Source: Microbacterium sp. XT11 (GTDB lineage: Bacteria; Actinomycetota; Actinomycetes; Actinomycetales; Microbacteriaceae). Taken from it: DNA of 64,000 nucleotides. Shown here piece by piece: positions 43,028 through 51,545 of the stretch. The position numbers and the translations under genes are program-made. The notes below the pieces were generated by a model that was not told where the DNA came from, did no database searches, and worked only from the letters and a program-made list of their open reading frames with translations. Numbering within the stretch: the stretch's first letter is position 1; every line of letters starts with the position of its first letter. The stretch covers positions 1,117,081 through 1,181,080 of the forward strand of contig NZ_CP013859.1 of NCBI RefSeq assembly GCF_001513675.1, in the 5' to 3' direction.

Positions 43028-44143
43028 CTAAGCCGCTGCGCCCGGCGCGTGCAGGGGGAACGGATGCCGCACCCACACGGTCACGTTCAACCCTCCCTCG
43101 GGGCGCGCCGTGAGCACGAGCGATCCGTCGTGCGCCTCGGCGATGCGGCGGGCGATGGCGAGGCCGAGTCCGACTCCGGCGTGGTCGTCGCCGGGGGCGC
43201 GCTCGGCGCGGGCCCTCTCGGCGCCCCGCTGGAAGGGCTCGGCGAGTGTCGCGACCTCGTACGGCGACAGCGGGCGCCCGGTGTTCTCCACGACCAGGGC
43301 CACCGCGTCGGGGCGGGAGTGCGTGCGCACCGTGACGAGGCCGCCCGACGGCAGGTTGTGGACGATCGCGTTGTGCACGAGGTTCGTGATGAGCTGCTGC
43401 AGCAATGCGGTGTTGCCGATCACGTGCGCCGGGTCGCCGCCGACCTCGATGGCGACGCCCCGGCGTTCGGCGAGTGGCAGCAGCGTCTCGACCGCTTCTT
43501 CGGCGAGCAGCGACAGGTCGGCGGGTTCGCGCGTGAACGAGCGGCGTTCGGCGCGGCTGAGCAGCAGCAGCGCCTCAGTGAGCTCGATGGCGCGGGCGTT
43601 GACGTCCTGCAGCTTGTCGATGAGCACGTCGACGTCGCGGTCGGGGTCGTTGCGGGCGACTTCGAGCAGCGTCTGCGAGATGGCGAGCGGCGTGCGCAGC
43701 TCGTGCGAGGCGTTCGCCGCGAACCGCTTCTGCTCGGCCATGTTGGTCTCGAGGCGTTCCAGCATGGAGTCGAAGATGTCCGCCAGATCGCGGAACTCGT
43801 CGCGGGGGCCCTCGAGGGCCACGCGGTGCGAGAGCGATCCCTGTGCGGCGAGCTGCGCGGCGTGGCCGATGCGGTCGAGCGGCGCCAGCATCCGCCCGGC
43901 GAGCCACCAGCCGCCGGCCCACCCGATCACGAGCAGCACGATCATGACGAGCGCGGCGACCGGCACGAAGGCCCGCAGCAGATCGGAGCGGTTGGGGAAG
44001 AAGTCGACCGTGTCCGGCACGTACCGCAGCAGGAACAGCCCCACGGCGGCGAGCAGCAGCAGGCCCGACACCACCACGATGCCCGCATAGCTCAGGGTGA
44101 GCTTCATCCGGGCGGTCATGCCGCGGCGCCTAGTCATCGGCAT
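43028..44143 (-). CDS. sensor histidine kinase (VanS-like)
   Basis: A 371-aa membrane kinase. Two membrane helices lie near residues 15-38 and 55-80 with a short outer loop, followed by a HAMP linker (GWWLAGRMLAPLDRIGHAAQL), the H-box NASHELRTPLAISQ with the phosphorylated His, an N-box LVHNAIVHN and a G-box GVGLGLAIARRI. It overlaps the response regulator gene by 14 bases. The short sensor loop and the neighbouring cell-wall operon resemble VanS-type sensors of glycopeptides. The signal is not shown by sequence. Confidence 0.93.
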   Translation of the reverse strand: MPMTRRRGMTARMKLTLSYAGIVVVSGLLLLAAVGLFLLRYVPDTVDFFPNRSDLLRAFVPVAALVMIVLLVIGWAGGWWLAGRMLAPLDRIGHAAQLAAQGSLSHRVALEGPRDEFRDLADIFDSMLERLETNMAEQKRFAANASHELRTPLAISQTLLEVARNDPDRDVDVLIDKLQDVNARAIELTEALLLLSRAERRSFTREPADLSLLAEEAVETLLPLAERRGVAIEVGGDPAHVIGNTALLQQLITNLVHNAIVHNLPSGGLVTVRTHSRPDAVALVVENTGRPLSPYEVATLAEPFQRGAERARAERAPGDDHAGVGLGLAIARRIAEAHDGSLVLTARPEGGLNVTVWVRHPFPLHAPGAAA

Positions 44144-44801
44144 CCGTCCCGATCCGGTAGCCGACGCCGGGCACGGTGAGGATCAGCCAGGGCTCGCCGA
44201 GACGCTTGCGCAGCGACGACACGGTGATGCGCACGGCGTTCGTGAACGGGTCGGCGTTCTCGTCCCAGGCCCGTTCCAGCAGCTCCTCGGCGCTGACGAC
44301 GCCGCCGCCGGCGCCCATGAGCACCTCCAGCACCGCGAACTGCTTGCGGGTGAGGGCGACGTAGCGGCCGTCGCGGAACACCTCGCGGCGGAACGGGTCG
44401 AGCCGCAGCCCCGCCACCTCGAGCACGGGAGGGCGCGCACGGTGACGGCGACGGTCGAGCGCCCGCAGCCGCAGCACGAGCTCGCGCAGCTCGAAGGGCT
44501 TGGTGAGATAGTCGTCGGCGCCGATCTCGAAGCCGGATTCCTTGTCGTCGAGGCGGTCGGCCGCGGTGAGCATGAGGATCGGGATGCCGCTGCCCGACGC
44601 GACGATCCACCGTGCGACCTCGTCGCCGGACGGGCCGGGGATGTCGCGGTCGAGCACGGCGATGTCGTACGAGTTGACGCTGAGCAGTTCGAGGGCCGTG
44701 TCGCCGTCGCCGGCGATGTCGGCGGCGACGGCTTCGAGGCGCAGGCCGTCGCGAACCGCCTCGGCGAGGTACGGTTCGTCCTCGACGATCAGCACGCGCA
44801 T
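44130..44801 (-). CDS. OmpR-family response regulator (VanR-like)
   Basis: A 223-aa regulator. The receiver begins MRVLIVEDEPYLAEAV, with the phosphoacceptor Asp in DIAVLDRDIPGPSGDE and Lys in DDYLTKPFELREL. The C-terminal winged helix has VALTRKQFAVLEVL and VRITVSSLRKRLGEP. The ATG at 44801 was chosen at the receiver start; the open frame continues upstream without homology. First gene of the leftward RR-HK unit and divergent from the VanY-like operon, so control of that operon is likely. Confidence 0.94.
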   Translation of the reverse strand: MRVLIVEDEPYLAEAVRDGLRLEAVAADIAGDGDTALELLSVNSYDIAVLDRDIPGPSGDEVARWIVASGSGIPILMLTAADRLDDKESGFEIGADDYLTKPFELRELVLRLRALDRRRHRARPPVLEVAGLRLDPFRREVFRDGRYVALTRKQFAVLEVLMGAGGGVVSAEELLERAWDENADPFTNAVRITVSSLRKRLGEPWLILTVPGVGYRIGTDADD

Positions 44802-44835
44802 GGCTGAGAGCTTACGCACCCCGGCATATCGAGAA

Positions 44836-44855
44836 CGTATGGAAAATCGCATACG
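44836..44855. promoter_or_regulatory. candidate response-regulator site in divergent region
   Basis: CGTATG (44836-44841) and CATACG (44850-44855) form an inverted repeat eight bases apart in the 87-base gap between the regulator gene and the VanY-like gene. It could be the binding site of the response regulator or of another factor. Confidence 0.4.
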
Positions 44856-44888
44856 CCGTCGCAACGGGCATCCTTCTTCACTGGGAGC

Positions 44889-45500
44889 ATGAACACCAGC
44901 CGCTCTCTGCGACAGCGACGCCTCGTCTTCCTGCTCGGCACCGCGCTGATCGCCGTCATCGCCATCGGAACCCTCATCGTCGCGGGGCAGCAGTCCTCCG
45001 CCCGTGCCTCGTCGGCAGGCCCGTCGTTCACCGACACCGAGCTGGGCGAGGACGACGGCCTCATCGACGAGGCCGACCGCGTGTCGGTCTTCGACGACAC
45101 CCCGGCCGTGTCGAACCTCGATCCCGCGCTGCTGTCGGCCTTGCGTGACGCGGCGACGGTAGCGGAGGCCGACGGCGTGCGCATCCACGTGAACAGCGGC
45201 TGGCGTTCACCGGCGTATCAGAACGCCCTGCTCGCGGATGCCGTGCAGAAGTACGGCTCCGCGGAGGAGGCCGCGCGATGGGTGGCGACGCCCGAGCGCT
45301 CAGAGCATGTGTCGGGTGACGCCGTCGACCTCGGGCCGGTGGCCGGACAGGACTGGCTCTCGCGCCACGGCGCCCGGTTCGGTCTGTGCCAGATCTACGA
45401 GAACGAGCCGTGGCACTTCGAGCTGCGTCCGGCCGCTCCCGCGAATGGATGCCCCGTGATGTACGCCGATCCGACCGCTGATCCGCGGGTCGAGCGATGA
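44889..45500 (+). CDS. VanY-like D-Ala-D-Ala carboxypeptidase (M15 family)
   Basis: A 203-aa membrane-anchored or secreted zinc peptidase. A charged N-terminus and one hydrophobic segment (about residues 12-34) form a signal anchor. RIHVNSGWRSPAYQNALL, SEHVSGDAVDLG (SxHxxGxAxD) near residue 138 and ENEPWHFEL near 168 provide the zinc ligands and catalytic Glu of M15B peptidases. It would cut the terminal D-residue of peptidoglycan stems. It overlaps the racemase gene by ATGA. Confidence 0.92.
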   Translation: MNTSRSLRQRRLVFLLGTALIAVIAIGTLIVAGQQSSARASSAGPSFTDTELGEDDGLIDEADRVSVFDDTPAVSNLDPALLSALRDAATVAEADGVRIHVNSGWRSPAYQNALLADAVQKYGSAEEAARWVATPERSEHVSGDAVDLGPVAGQDWLSRHGARFGLCQIYENEPWHFELRPAAPANGCPVMYADPTADPRVER

Positions 45501-46615
45501 CCGCGGTGCTCGTTCCGGCGTCGCTGTCGCGCATGCACGCACCGACGCTGGAGACGCTGCCCGGTGCGGTGGCGCGGAACGTCGAGCGTGTGCGCGCGGT
45601 CACGGATGCCGCCATCATGGCGGTCGTCAAGGCTGATGGCTACGGACACGGAGCGGTCGCTGTCGCCCGGGCGGCCGTCGGGGCAGGGGCGACGTGGCTG
45701 GGGGTGACGGATGCCGCGGATGCGGGTGAGCTCCGCGCCGCCGGTCTCGACGTGCCGATCCTCGCGTGGCTCAATCCCTCCGGCGTCGATGCCGCGCAGG
45801 CCGCGGCCGACCGGGTCGACATCGCGGTCGGGTCGGTCGCGGAGCTGCGTCAACTGGCCGCGGATGCCGTCGCGCCGCTGCGCGTGCACCTGCATATGGA
45901 CACGGGGATGTCGCGGGGCGGCTGCCCGCTCGACGACTGGGCCGAGCTGCTCGGCACGGCGCGGGCGGCGCGAGGCCGGATCGAGGTCGTCGGCGTCATG
46001 GGGCATCTGCCGCGCGCCGATGAGGCCGACCCCGGTGCGAACGCAGCGGCGGTGCTGCGCCTTCGGCAGGCGCGCGATGCGGTGCTGCGTGCCGGCTTCG
46101 GTCCGCTGCTCCTGCATCTCGCGGCGACCGCGGGCGCCCTCACCGACCCGGCGACGCATTTCGATCTCGTGCGCGTGGGGGCGGGACTGGTCGGCATCGA
46201 TCCGTCGGAGACCGTCGCCCTGCACGGTGCATCGCGTCTCACCGTCCCCGTCGTGCACTCCTCGCGGGTGCCGGCGGGCACGCCGGTCGGGTACGGCGGC
46301 ACGCATGTGACGGCGGCCGCGACGCACCTGGCCGTGCTGGGTGTCGGGTACGCCGACGGCATCCCGCGGGAGCTGACGGAGGGAGCGGGTGTCGAGATCG
46401 GGGGGTCGCGGCATCCGATCGTGGGGAGGGTGTCGATGGACCAGATCGTCGTCGACACCGGCGACCGTGCCGTTCCGCGCGGCACGGTCGCCACCGTTTT
46501 CGGCCCCGAAGGAGGGCCGGTGCCGAGCGTGCACGATTGGGCGCGCTGGGCGCGGACCATTCCGCACACGATCGTGACGGGCATCGGCCCGCGCGTGCAG
46601 AGGAGCAGAGGATGA
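45497..46615 (+). CDS. alanine racemase family protein (VanT racemase-domain-like)
   Basis: PLP-dependent racemase, 372 aa, soluble. AAIMAVVKADGYGHGAVAV near residue 40 carries the PLP Lys; HLHMDTGMSRGGC and GVGYADGIPREL (second catalytic Tyr) are kept. The ATG at 45497 overlaps the VanY-like gene. In VanC/E/G-type operons the racemase VanT supplies D-Ser and is fused to a membrane domain; here the racemase is free-standing and the membrane domain may be the separate protein two genes on. Ala or Ser preference cannot be decided. Confidence 0.92.
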   Translation: MTAVLVPASLSRMHAPTLETLPGAVARNVERVRAVTDAAIMAVVKADGYGHGAVAVARAAVGAGATWLGVTDAADAGELRAAGLDVPILAWLNPSGVDAAQAAADRVDIAVGSVAELRQLAADAVAPLRVHLHMDTGMSRGGCPLDDWAELLGTARAARGRIEVVGVMGHLPRADEADPGANAAAVLRLRQARDAVLRAGFGPLLLHLAATAGALTDPATHFDLVRVGAGLVGIDPSETVALHGASRLTVPVVHSSRVPAGTPVGYGGTHVTAAATHLAVLGVGYADGIPRELTEGAGVEIGGSRHPIVGRVSMDQIVVDTGDRAVPRGTVATVFGPEGGPVPSVHDWARWARTIPHTIVTGIGPRVQRSRG

Positions 46616-47568
46616 CGAGGGTGCTGGTGATCGGCGGAGGGCAGAACTCCGAGCATGAGGTGTCACTCGCCTCGGCGGCCGCGGTGACGGCGGCGCTGCG
46701 TGAGGTCGGCCATGACGTGCGTGGCGTCACGATCTCGCGGGAGGGGGTGTGGGATGCCGCGCCGGATGCCGGAAAGGCGGGGCCTCTCGCGGCGGCGATG
46801 CCACTGCTCGCGTGGGCCGAGGTCGTGTTCCCGGCCGTGCACGGAGCGCCGGGGGAAGACGGAGCCCTTGCGGCGCTGTGCGCGCTCGCGGGAGTGCGGG
46901 TCGTGGGATCGGGCCTTCGCGCCAGTGCTCTCGGCATGGACAAGCATGCGACGAAGCTGGTGGCAGCGGCGGCGGGCATCGCGACCGCGCGAGGGCGGGT
47001 CGTCGCGGCATCCGACATCGGAGACGTGGAGTTCGGCGGCCCGGTCGTCGTGAAGCCGGTGTCGGCAGGGTCGAGCTACGGGGTCTCGCTCGTGCGCCGG
47101 GAGGAGGAGCTGCTCGACGCGCTGCGGACGGCGGCGTCGTTCGACCGGCGGGTGCTCATCGAAGAGGTCGTGCGGGGGCGCGAGATCGACGTGGCCGTGC
47201 TGCGTGAGTCCGGGGGTGTGCGATGGGCGGCTCCGCCTCTCGAGATCCATGCGTCGGGGCTGTTCGACACGGCCATGAAGTACGACGGCACCGCACGGTT
47301 CAGCGTGCCCGCGGCGCTCTCATCGGCGGAGACCTCGGCGCTCACCCGCGCGGCCATGACGATGTTCGACGCGCTCGGCTGCGCCGGCGTGGCGCGCATG
47401 GACTTCTTCCTCACCGAGCAGGGACCGGTTCTGAACGAGGTGAACACGATGCCGGGGCTGACGGCGCAGTCGCAGGTGCCGCGCATGTTCGCCGCGGCCG
47501 ATGTCGCGTACCCCGAGCTCGTGGACCGTCTCGTCCGGGCCGCGGTCGTGCCCGGGGCGGGGTCGTGA
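46612..47568 (+). CDS. D-alanine-D-alanine/D-serine ligase family protein
   Basis: ATP-grasp ligase, 318 aa, joining D-Ala to a second D-residue for peptidoglycan. ATG 46612 overlaps the racemase stop. GGGQNSEHEVSLASA begins the N-terminal domain, VVVKPVSAGSSYGVSLV is the ATP-binding Lys segment, and LNEVNTMPGLTAQS the metal-binding end. The omega loop FDTAMKYDGTARFSVPA keeps the Lys-Tyr pair, which argues against a D-Ala-D-Lac ligase, where a His is found. D-Ala-D-Ala or D-Ala-D-Ser remain open; the operon context makes D-Ser possible. Confidence 0.92.
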   Translation: MTRVLVIGGGQNSEHEVSLASAAAVTAALREVGHDVRGVTISREGVWDAAPDAGKAGPLAAAMPLLAWAEVVFPAVHGAPGEDGALAALCALAGVRVVGSGLRASALGMDKHATKLVAAAAGIATARGRVVAASDIGDVEFGGPVVVKPVSAGSSYGVSLVRREEELLDALRTAASFDRRVLIEEVVRGREIDVAVLRESGGVRWAAPPLEIHASGLFDTAMKYDGTARFSVPAALSSAETSALTRAAMTMFDALGCAGVARMDFFLTEQGPVLNEVNTMPGLTAQSQVPRMFAAADVAYPELVDRLVRAAVVPGAGS

Positions 47569-48626
47569 TCGACCGAGGGCGACAGGGGTGGCCGGATGTG
47601 GCCAAGGGCGTGTGCATCATCCTCGTCGTGCTCTGGCACGTCGTCACGAAGCACGCCATCGAGGTGCCCGGAGCGGGCGCGGTCACGAGCGTCTGGGCCA
47701 CCCTGAACGCGCAGCTGCTCCCCCTGCGGATGCCGCTGTTCTTCGTCATCTCCGGGATGTTCGCGACGCGCGCTCTGACCGCGACGGACCGGGCTGACTG
47801 GCGACGTCGCGCGCTGCGGCTGGCCGCGCTCTACGTCGTCTGGGTGCTCATCCAGACGTTCGCGCTCGCCCCCACGCCGGAGTTCGACACCGCGCGGGCG
47901 ACGGATGCCGGTGAGCTGCTCGCGCAGCTGACGTTCAGCCCGACGAACCTCTGGTATCTGCTCGCCCTGGCGGTGTACCTCGCGGTGGGGCGGATGGCGC
48001 GGTCCGTGCCGACCGTGGTGCTGCTGCCTGTCGCATTCGCGGTGTCGGCGGTGGGGGCATCCGGCGTTCTCCCCGACCTCGGCAACCTGTGGCAGGTCGT
48101 GCAGAACGTGTTCTTCTTCCTCGCCGGAGTGCGGCTCCGCGCGTTCGCCGAGCGCCTTGCCGTCGGGAGCGGCGCGCTCACGGTCTTCATGCTCGGTGCG
48201 GCATATGCGGGACTCGCAGCGGTGGTGGGCGTGCTCGGGCTGCGCCACTGGCCGGCTGTCTGGCCGCTGCTGTCGCTGGTTGCGGTAGGATTCGGCATCA
48301 CGGTGTGCGCCCTGCTCGACCGCAGAGCGGAGGCAATAGCGCGCCCGCTGCGGTGGCTCGGCCGTCGCACGCTGCCGATCTATGTCATCCACATGATCCC
48401 GCTCGCGCTTCTCGACGCTGCCCTCCGTGCGAGCGGCCTGCGCACCACCCCGGTGGTCGAAGCCGTCGCTCCGGTCGTGCTCACGGCCGTCGTGATCGCG
48501 CTGTGCCTCGCCGCGCATGCGGCATTGGTGCGCCTGCGGCTCGGTGTGCTGTTCGATCCGCTGCTCGCAGTCGGATGGGTGCGCGCGCGCCGCTCGGCTA
48601 CAGCCGGTCCATCGCCGTCACGGTGA
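47565..48626 (+). CDS. acyltransferase-3 family membrane protein (VanT membrane-domain-like)
   Basis: A 353-aa multispanning membrane protein. GTG 47565 overlaps the ligase stop (GTGA). WPDVAKGVCIILVVLWHVVT and LPLRMPLFFVISGMFATRAL are the family signature, with about ten membrane segments. The same domain forms the N-terminal half of VanT serine racemases. Encoded in one operon with a racemase lacking that half, it may take part in D-Ser uptake or in anchoring the racemase. An unrelated O-acetyltransferase role is also possible. Its 3' end overlaps the convergent helicase gene by 29 bases. Confidence 0.88.
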   Translation: MIDRGRQGWPDVAKGVCIILVVLWHVVTKHAIEVPGAGAVTSVWATLNAQLLPLRMPLFFVISGMFATRALTATDRADWRRRALRLAALYVVWVLIQTFALAPTPEFDTARATDAGELLAQLTFSPTNLWYLLALAVYLAVGRMARSVPTVVLLPVAFAVSAVGASGVLPDLGNLWQVVQNVFFFLAGVRLRAFAERLAVGSGALTVFMLGAAYAGLAAVVGVLGLRHWPAVWPLLSLVAVGFGITVCALLDRRAEAIARPLRWLGRRTLPIYVIHMIPLALLDAALRASGLRTTPVVEAVAPVVLTAVVIALCLAAHAALVRLRLGVLFDPLLAVGWVRARRSATAGPSPSR

Positions 48627-51105
48627 CGACGGCGGCGCCCTCCTCGTCGGATGCCGCGAGGTCGACGGTCGCGGAGATCCCCCAGTCGTGGTCCCCGGCG
48701 GGGTCGTCGATGATCTGCCGAACGGTCCACTCGCCCGAACCCTCGGTGATGAGCAGCATCCGTGAGCTTCGCGCATCCGCACCCGTGAGGATCTCGTCGT
48801 GCTCGGCGAAGTAGGCGTCGAGCGCGTCGTTCCACCCGTCGGCGCCGAGATGCGGATCGAGCTCGGCGAGCGCGTCGACATCTTCCCTGGCGGCGAGCTG
48901 CACCCGCCGGAACAGCTCGTTGCGAACCAGCACACGGAACGCGCGCACGTTGCTCGTCAGGCGCGTGGGCGCGGGAGGCACCACCGGGCCGTCCTCGTGG
49001 TCGACAGGGCGGCCGCTGACCAGCTCCTCCCACTCGTCGAGCAGGCTCGAGTCGACCTGGCGCACGAGTTCGCCCAGCCACTCGATGAGGTCGCGGAGGT
49101 CGTCGTCCTTCAGGTGCTCCGGAATCGTCTGCGATGCCGCACGATAGGCGTCCGACAGGTAGCGCAGCACGACGCCCTCCGAGCGCGCGACCTTGTAGAA
49201 GGCGACGTATTCCCCGAACGACATGGACCGCTCGTACATATCGCGCACCACGGATTTCGGATGCAGCTCGAAGTCGCGGATCCACGGCTGCGCGGCGCCG
49301 AACGTCTCGAACGCGGCGCCGAGCAGCTCATCGAGAGGCTTCGGATAGGTGATCTGCTCGAGCAGCTCCATCCGCTCCTCATACTCGATCCCCTCCTGCT
49401 TCATCGCCGCGACAGCCTCGCCGCGCGCCTGGAACTCCTGCTGGCTGAGCACCGCCCGGGGGTCGTCCAGGGTCGCTTCGACGATGGAGATCATGTCGAG
49501 CGCGAAGCCTGCGGAATCGGGATCGAGAAGCTCGAAGGCCGCCAGCGCGAACGGCGACAGCGGCTGGTTGAGCGCGAAGTTCGGCTGCAGGTCGACGGTG
49601 AGCCGGATGTCGCCGGCATCCGTGCGCTCCACTACCCCCGACTCGAGCAGCGTGCGGTAGATCGCGATGGCCCGCAGTGCGAGCTGCCGCTGGCGTGCGC
49701 GCGGCTCGTGGTTGTCGAACACGAGCCTCCGCATGCTCCCGAACACGTCACCGCCGCGAGCGATGACGTTGAGCATCATGGCGCTGGTGATCTGCATGTG
49801 CGACGTCAGCGTCTCCGGCTCCGCGTCGACGAGCTTGCGGAACGACGGCTCGCCCCACGACACGAAGCCGTCAGGCGCCTTCTTGCGGATGATCTTGCGC
49901 TTCTTCTTGGGGTCGTCTCCGGCCTTGCGGATCGCCGCCAGGTTCTCGGTCTCGTGCTCGGGAGCCTGCGCCACCACGGTCCCGGCGGTGTCGAACCCCG
50001 CACGACCCGCGCGCCCGGCGATCTGATGGAACTCGCGTGCGGTGAGCTGACGCATCCGCGTGCCGTCGAACTTGGTGAGCGCCGTGAGCAGCACCGTGCG
50101 GATGGGCACGTTGATGCCCACGCCGAGCGTGTCGGTGCCGCAGATCACCCGTAGCAGCCCGCGCTGGGCCAGCTGCTCGACGAGCCTGCGGTACTTCGGC
50201 AGCATCCCCGCGTGGTGCACGCCGATCCCTGCGCGGAGGAACCGCGACAGCGTCTTGCCGAACGCCGTCGTGAAGCGGAACCCGCCGATGAGCTCGGCGA
50301 TCTCGTCGCGCTGCTCCCTGGTCGCGATCTTCGTGCTCGACAGCGCCTGTGCGCGCTCCATGGCCGCCGCCTGCGAGAAGTGCACGACGTACACCGGCGC
50401 CTGCCCCGTGTTCAGCAGGTCGTCGATCGTCTCGTGGATGGGCGTCGTCTCGTAGAAGTAGTGCAGCGGCACAGGGCGCTCGACGCCGGTGACGGATGCC
50501 GTCTCCCTCCCTGTGCGTCGGGTGAGGTCGGCGGCCAGGCCGCTCACGTCGCCGAGGGTCGCCGACATGAGCACGAACTGCGCCTGCGGGAGTTCCAGCA
50601 GCGGCACCTGCCACGCCCAGCCGCGGTCGGGGTCGGCGTAGAAGTGGAACTCGTCCATGACGACCTGCCCCACCTCGGCATCCGTACCCTGCCGCAGCGC
50701 GAGGTTGGCCAGGATCTCGGCCGTGCAGCAGACGATCGGCGCGTCAGCGTTGACGGAGGAGTCGCCGGTGACCATGCCGACGTTCGCGGCGCCGAAGATG
50801 TCGACGAGCGCGAAGAACTTCTCGCTCACCAAGGCCTTGATCGGGGCGGTGTAGTACGAGCGGCGCCCGGCTGCCATGGCCGCGAAGTGCGCCCCCACGG
50901 CCACGAGCGACTTCCCCGTGCCGGTCGGCGTCGAGAGGATGAGGTTGTGCCCGGAGACGATCTCGATGAGCGCCTCGTCCTGCGCCGGGTACAGGCGGAT
51001 GCCGGTCGACTCCGCCCACTCGACGAAGGCCAGGTACACGGCGTCCGCATCGGATCCGCCGGAAAGCACTGAGGGGTCGAGGGGCACCCTTCGATCATCC
51101 CCCAT
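48598..51105 (-). CDS. DEAD/DEAH-box helicase with DUF3516 C-terminus
   Basis: A Ski2-like superfamily 2 helicase, 835 aa. Motif I is STPTGTGKSLVA near residue 61, motif II VVMDEFHFY (DEFH), motif III MSATLGD, motif VI FHQIAGRAGRAGFDTAGT. The C-terminal third is the DUF3516 region found in actinobacterial helicases. It probably unwinds RNA or DNA; the substrate is unknown. The start could also be GTG at 51087 (VPLDPSVL), since a diverged copy of the 5' end at 53.3-53.5 kb begins at that point. That remnant shares about the first 75 codons. Confidence 0.93.
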   Translation of the reverse strand: MGDDRRVPLDPSVLSGGSDADAVYLAFVEWAESTGIRLYPAQDEALIEIVSGHNLILSTPTGTGKSLVAVGAHFAAMAAGRRSYYTAPIKALVSEKFFALVDIFGAANVGMVTGDSSVNADAPIVCCTAEILANLALRQGTDAEVGQVVMDEFHFYADPDRGWAWQVPLLELPQAQFVLMSATLGDVSGLAADLTRRTGRETASVTGVERPVPLHYFYETTPIHETIDDLLNTGQAPVYVVHFSQAAAMERAQALSSTKIATREQRDEIAELIGGFRFTTAFGKTLSRFLRAGIGVHHAGMLPKYRRLVEQLAQRGLLRVICGTDTLGVGINVPIRTVLLTALTKFDGTRMRQLTAREFHQIAGRAGRAGFDTAGTVVAQAPEHETENLAAIRKAGDDPKKKRKIIRKKAPDGFVSWGEPSFRKLVDAEPETLTSHMQITSAMMLNVIARGGDVFGSMRRLVFDNHEPRARQRQLALRAIAIYRTLLESGVVERTDAGDIRLTVDLQPNFALNQPLSPFALAAFELLDPDSAGFALDMISIVEATLDDPRAVLSQQEFQARGEAVAAMKQEGIEYEERMELLEQITYPKPLDELLGAAFETFGAAQPWIRDFELHPKSVVRDMYERSMSFGEYVAFYKVARSEGVVLRYLSDAYRAASQTIPEHLKDDDLRDLIEWLGELVRQVDSSLLDEWEELVSGRPVDHEDGPVVPPAPTRLTSNVRAFRVLVRNELFRRVQLAAREDVDALAELDPHLGADGWNDALDAYFAEHDEILTGADARSSRMLLITEGSGEWTVRQIIDDPAGDHDWGISATVDLAASDEEGAAVVTVTAMDRL

Positions 51106-51138
51106 ACGGCCGAGGTGCAGAGGCTTCGGTAGAGCGAT

Positions 51139-51154
51139 ATGATGAAACCATCAT
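51139..51154. promoter_or_regulatory. inverted repeat upstream of ArsR gene
   Basis: ATGATG (51139-51144) and CATCAT (51149-51154) lie 26 bases before the ArsR-family gene and could be its operator. The patch is AT-rich compared with its surroundings, which suits a promoter. Confidence 0.45.
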
Positions 51155-51179
51155 TTGATGGAGTGAGAACGGGGGGACG

Positions 51180-51545
51180 GTGGTGCTCGACGATCTGAAC
51201 CGGCCCCTCTACGAGGTCAAGGCGGGACTGTTCAAGGGACTGGCGCACCCCATCCGCATCCGCATCCTGGAGGTCCTCTCCGCCGCACGGGAGGCATCGG
51301 TGTCCGACCTGCTCGACGTCGTCGGCCTCGAGGCCTCGCACGTGTCGCAGCACCTCGCCGTGCTGCGACGGAACCGCCTGGTCTCCTCTGAGAGACGAGG
51401 AAGCCTCGTCTACTACCGGCTCGCGTACCCCGAGGTCGCCGACCTGCTGCGCGTGGCGCGCACGCTGCTGGGGGAGATCCTCGAGACCACCCAGCGGCAG
51501 CTGATCGAGACCGGAGGGCTCCCGGCAATCCCGGGCCGCGCATGA
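51180..51545 (+). CDS. ArsR/SmtB family transcriptional regulator
   Basis: A 121-aa winged-helix regulator with GTG start (51180, or 51183 in frame) after GGGGGGACG. LFKGLAHPIRIRILEVLSAA and VGLEASHVSQHLAVLRRNRL are the family HTH. No Cys-rich metal site is seen, so the effector is unknown. It overlaps the SulP gene by ATGA and is probably its regulator. Confidence 0.93.
   Translation: MVLDDLNRPLYEVKAGLFKGLAHPIRIRILEVLSAAREASVSDLLDVVGLEASHVSQHLAVLRRNRLVSSERRGSLVYYRLAYPEVADLLRVARTLLGEILETTQRQLIETGGLPAIPGRA

Noticed and set aside
46612..47568. Assignment of the ligase as VanA/VanB-type D-Ala-D-Lac ligase.
   Set aside because: The omega loop has Lys-Tyr where D-Lac ligases carry His, and no VanH or VanX homologue is near.
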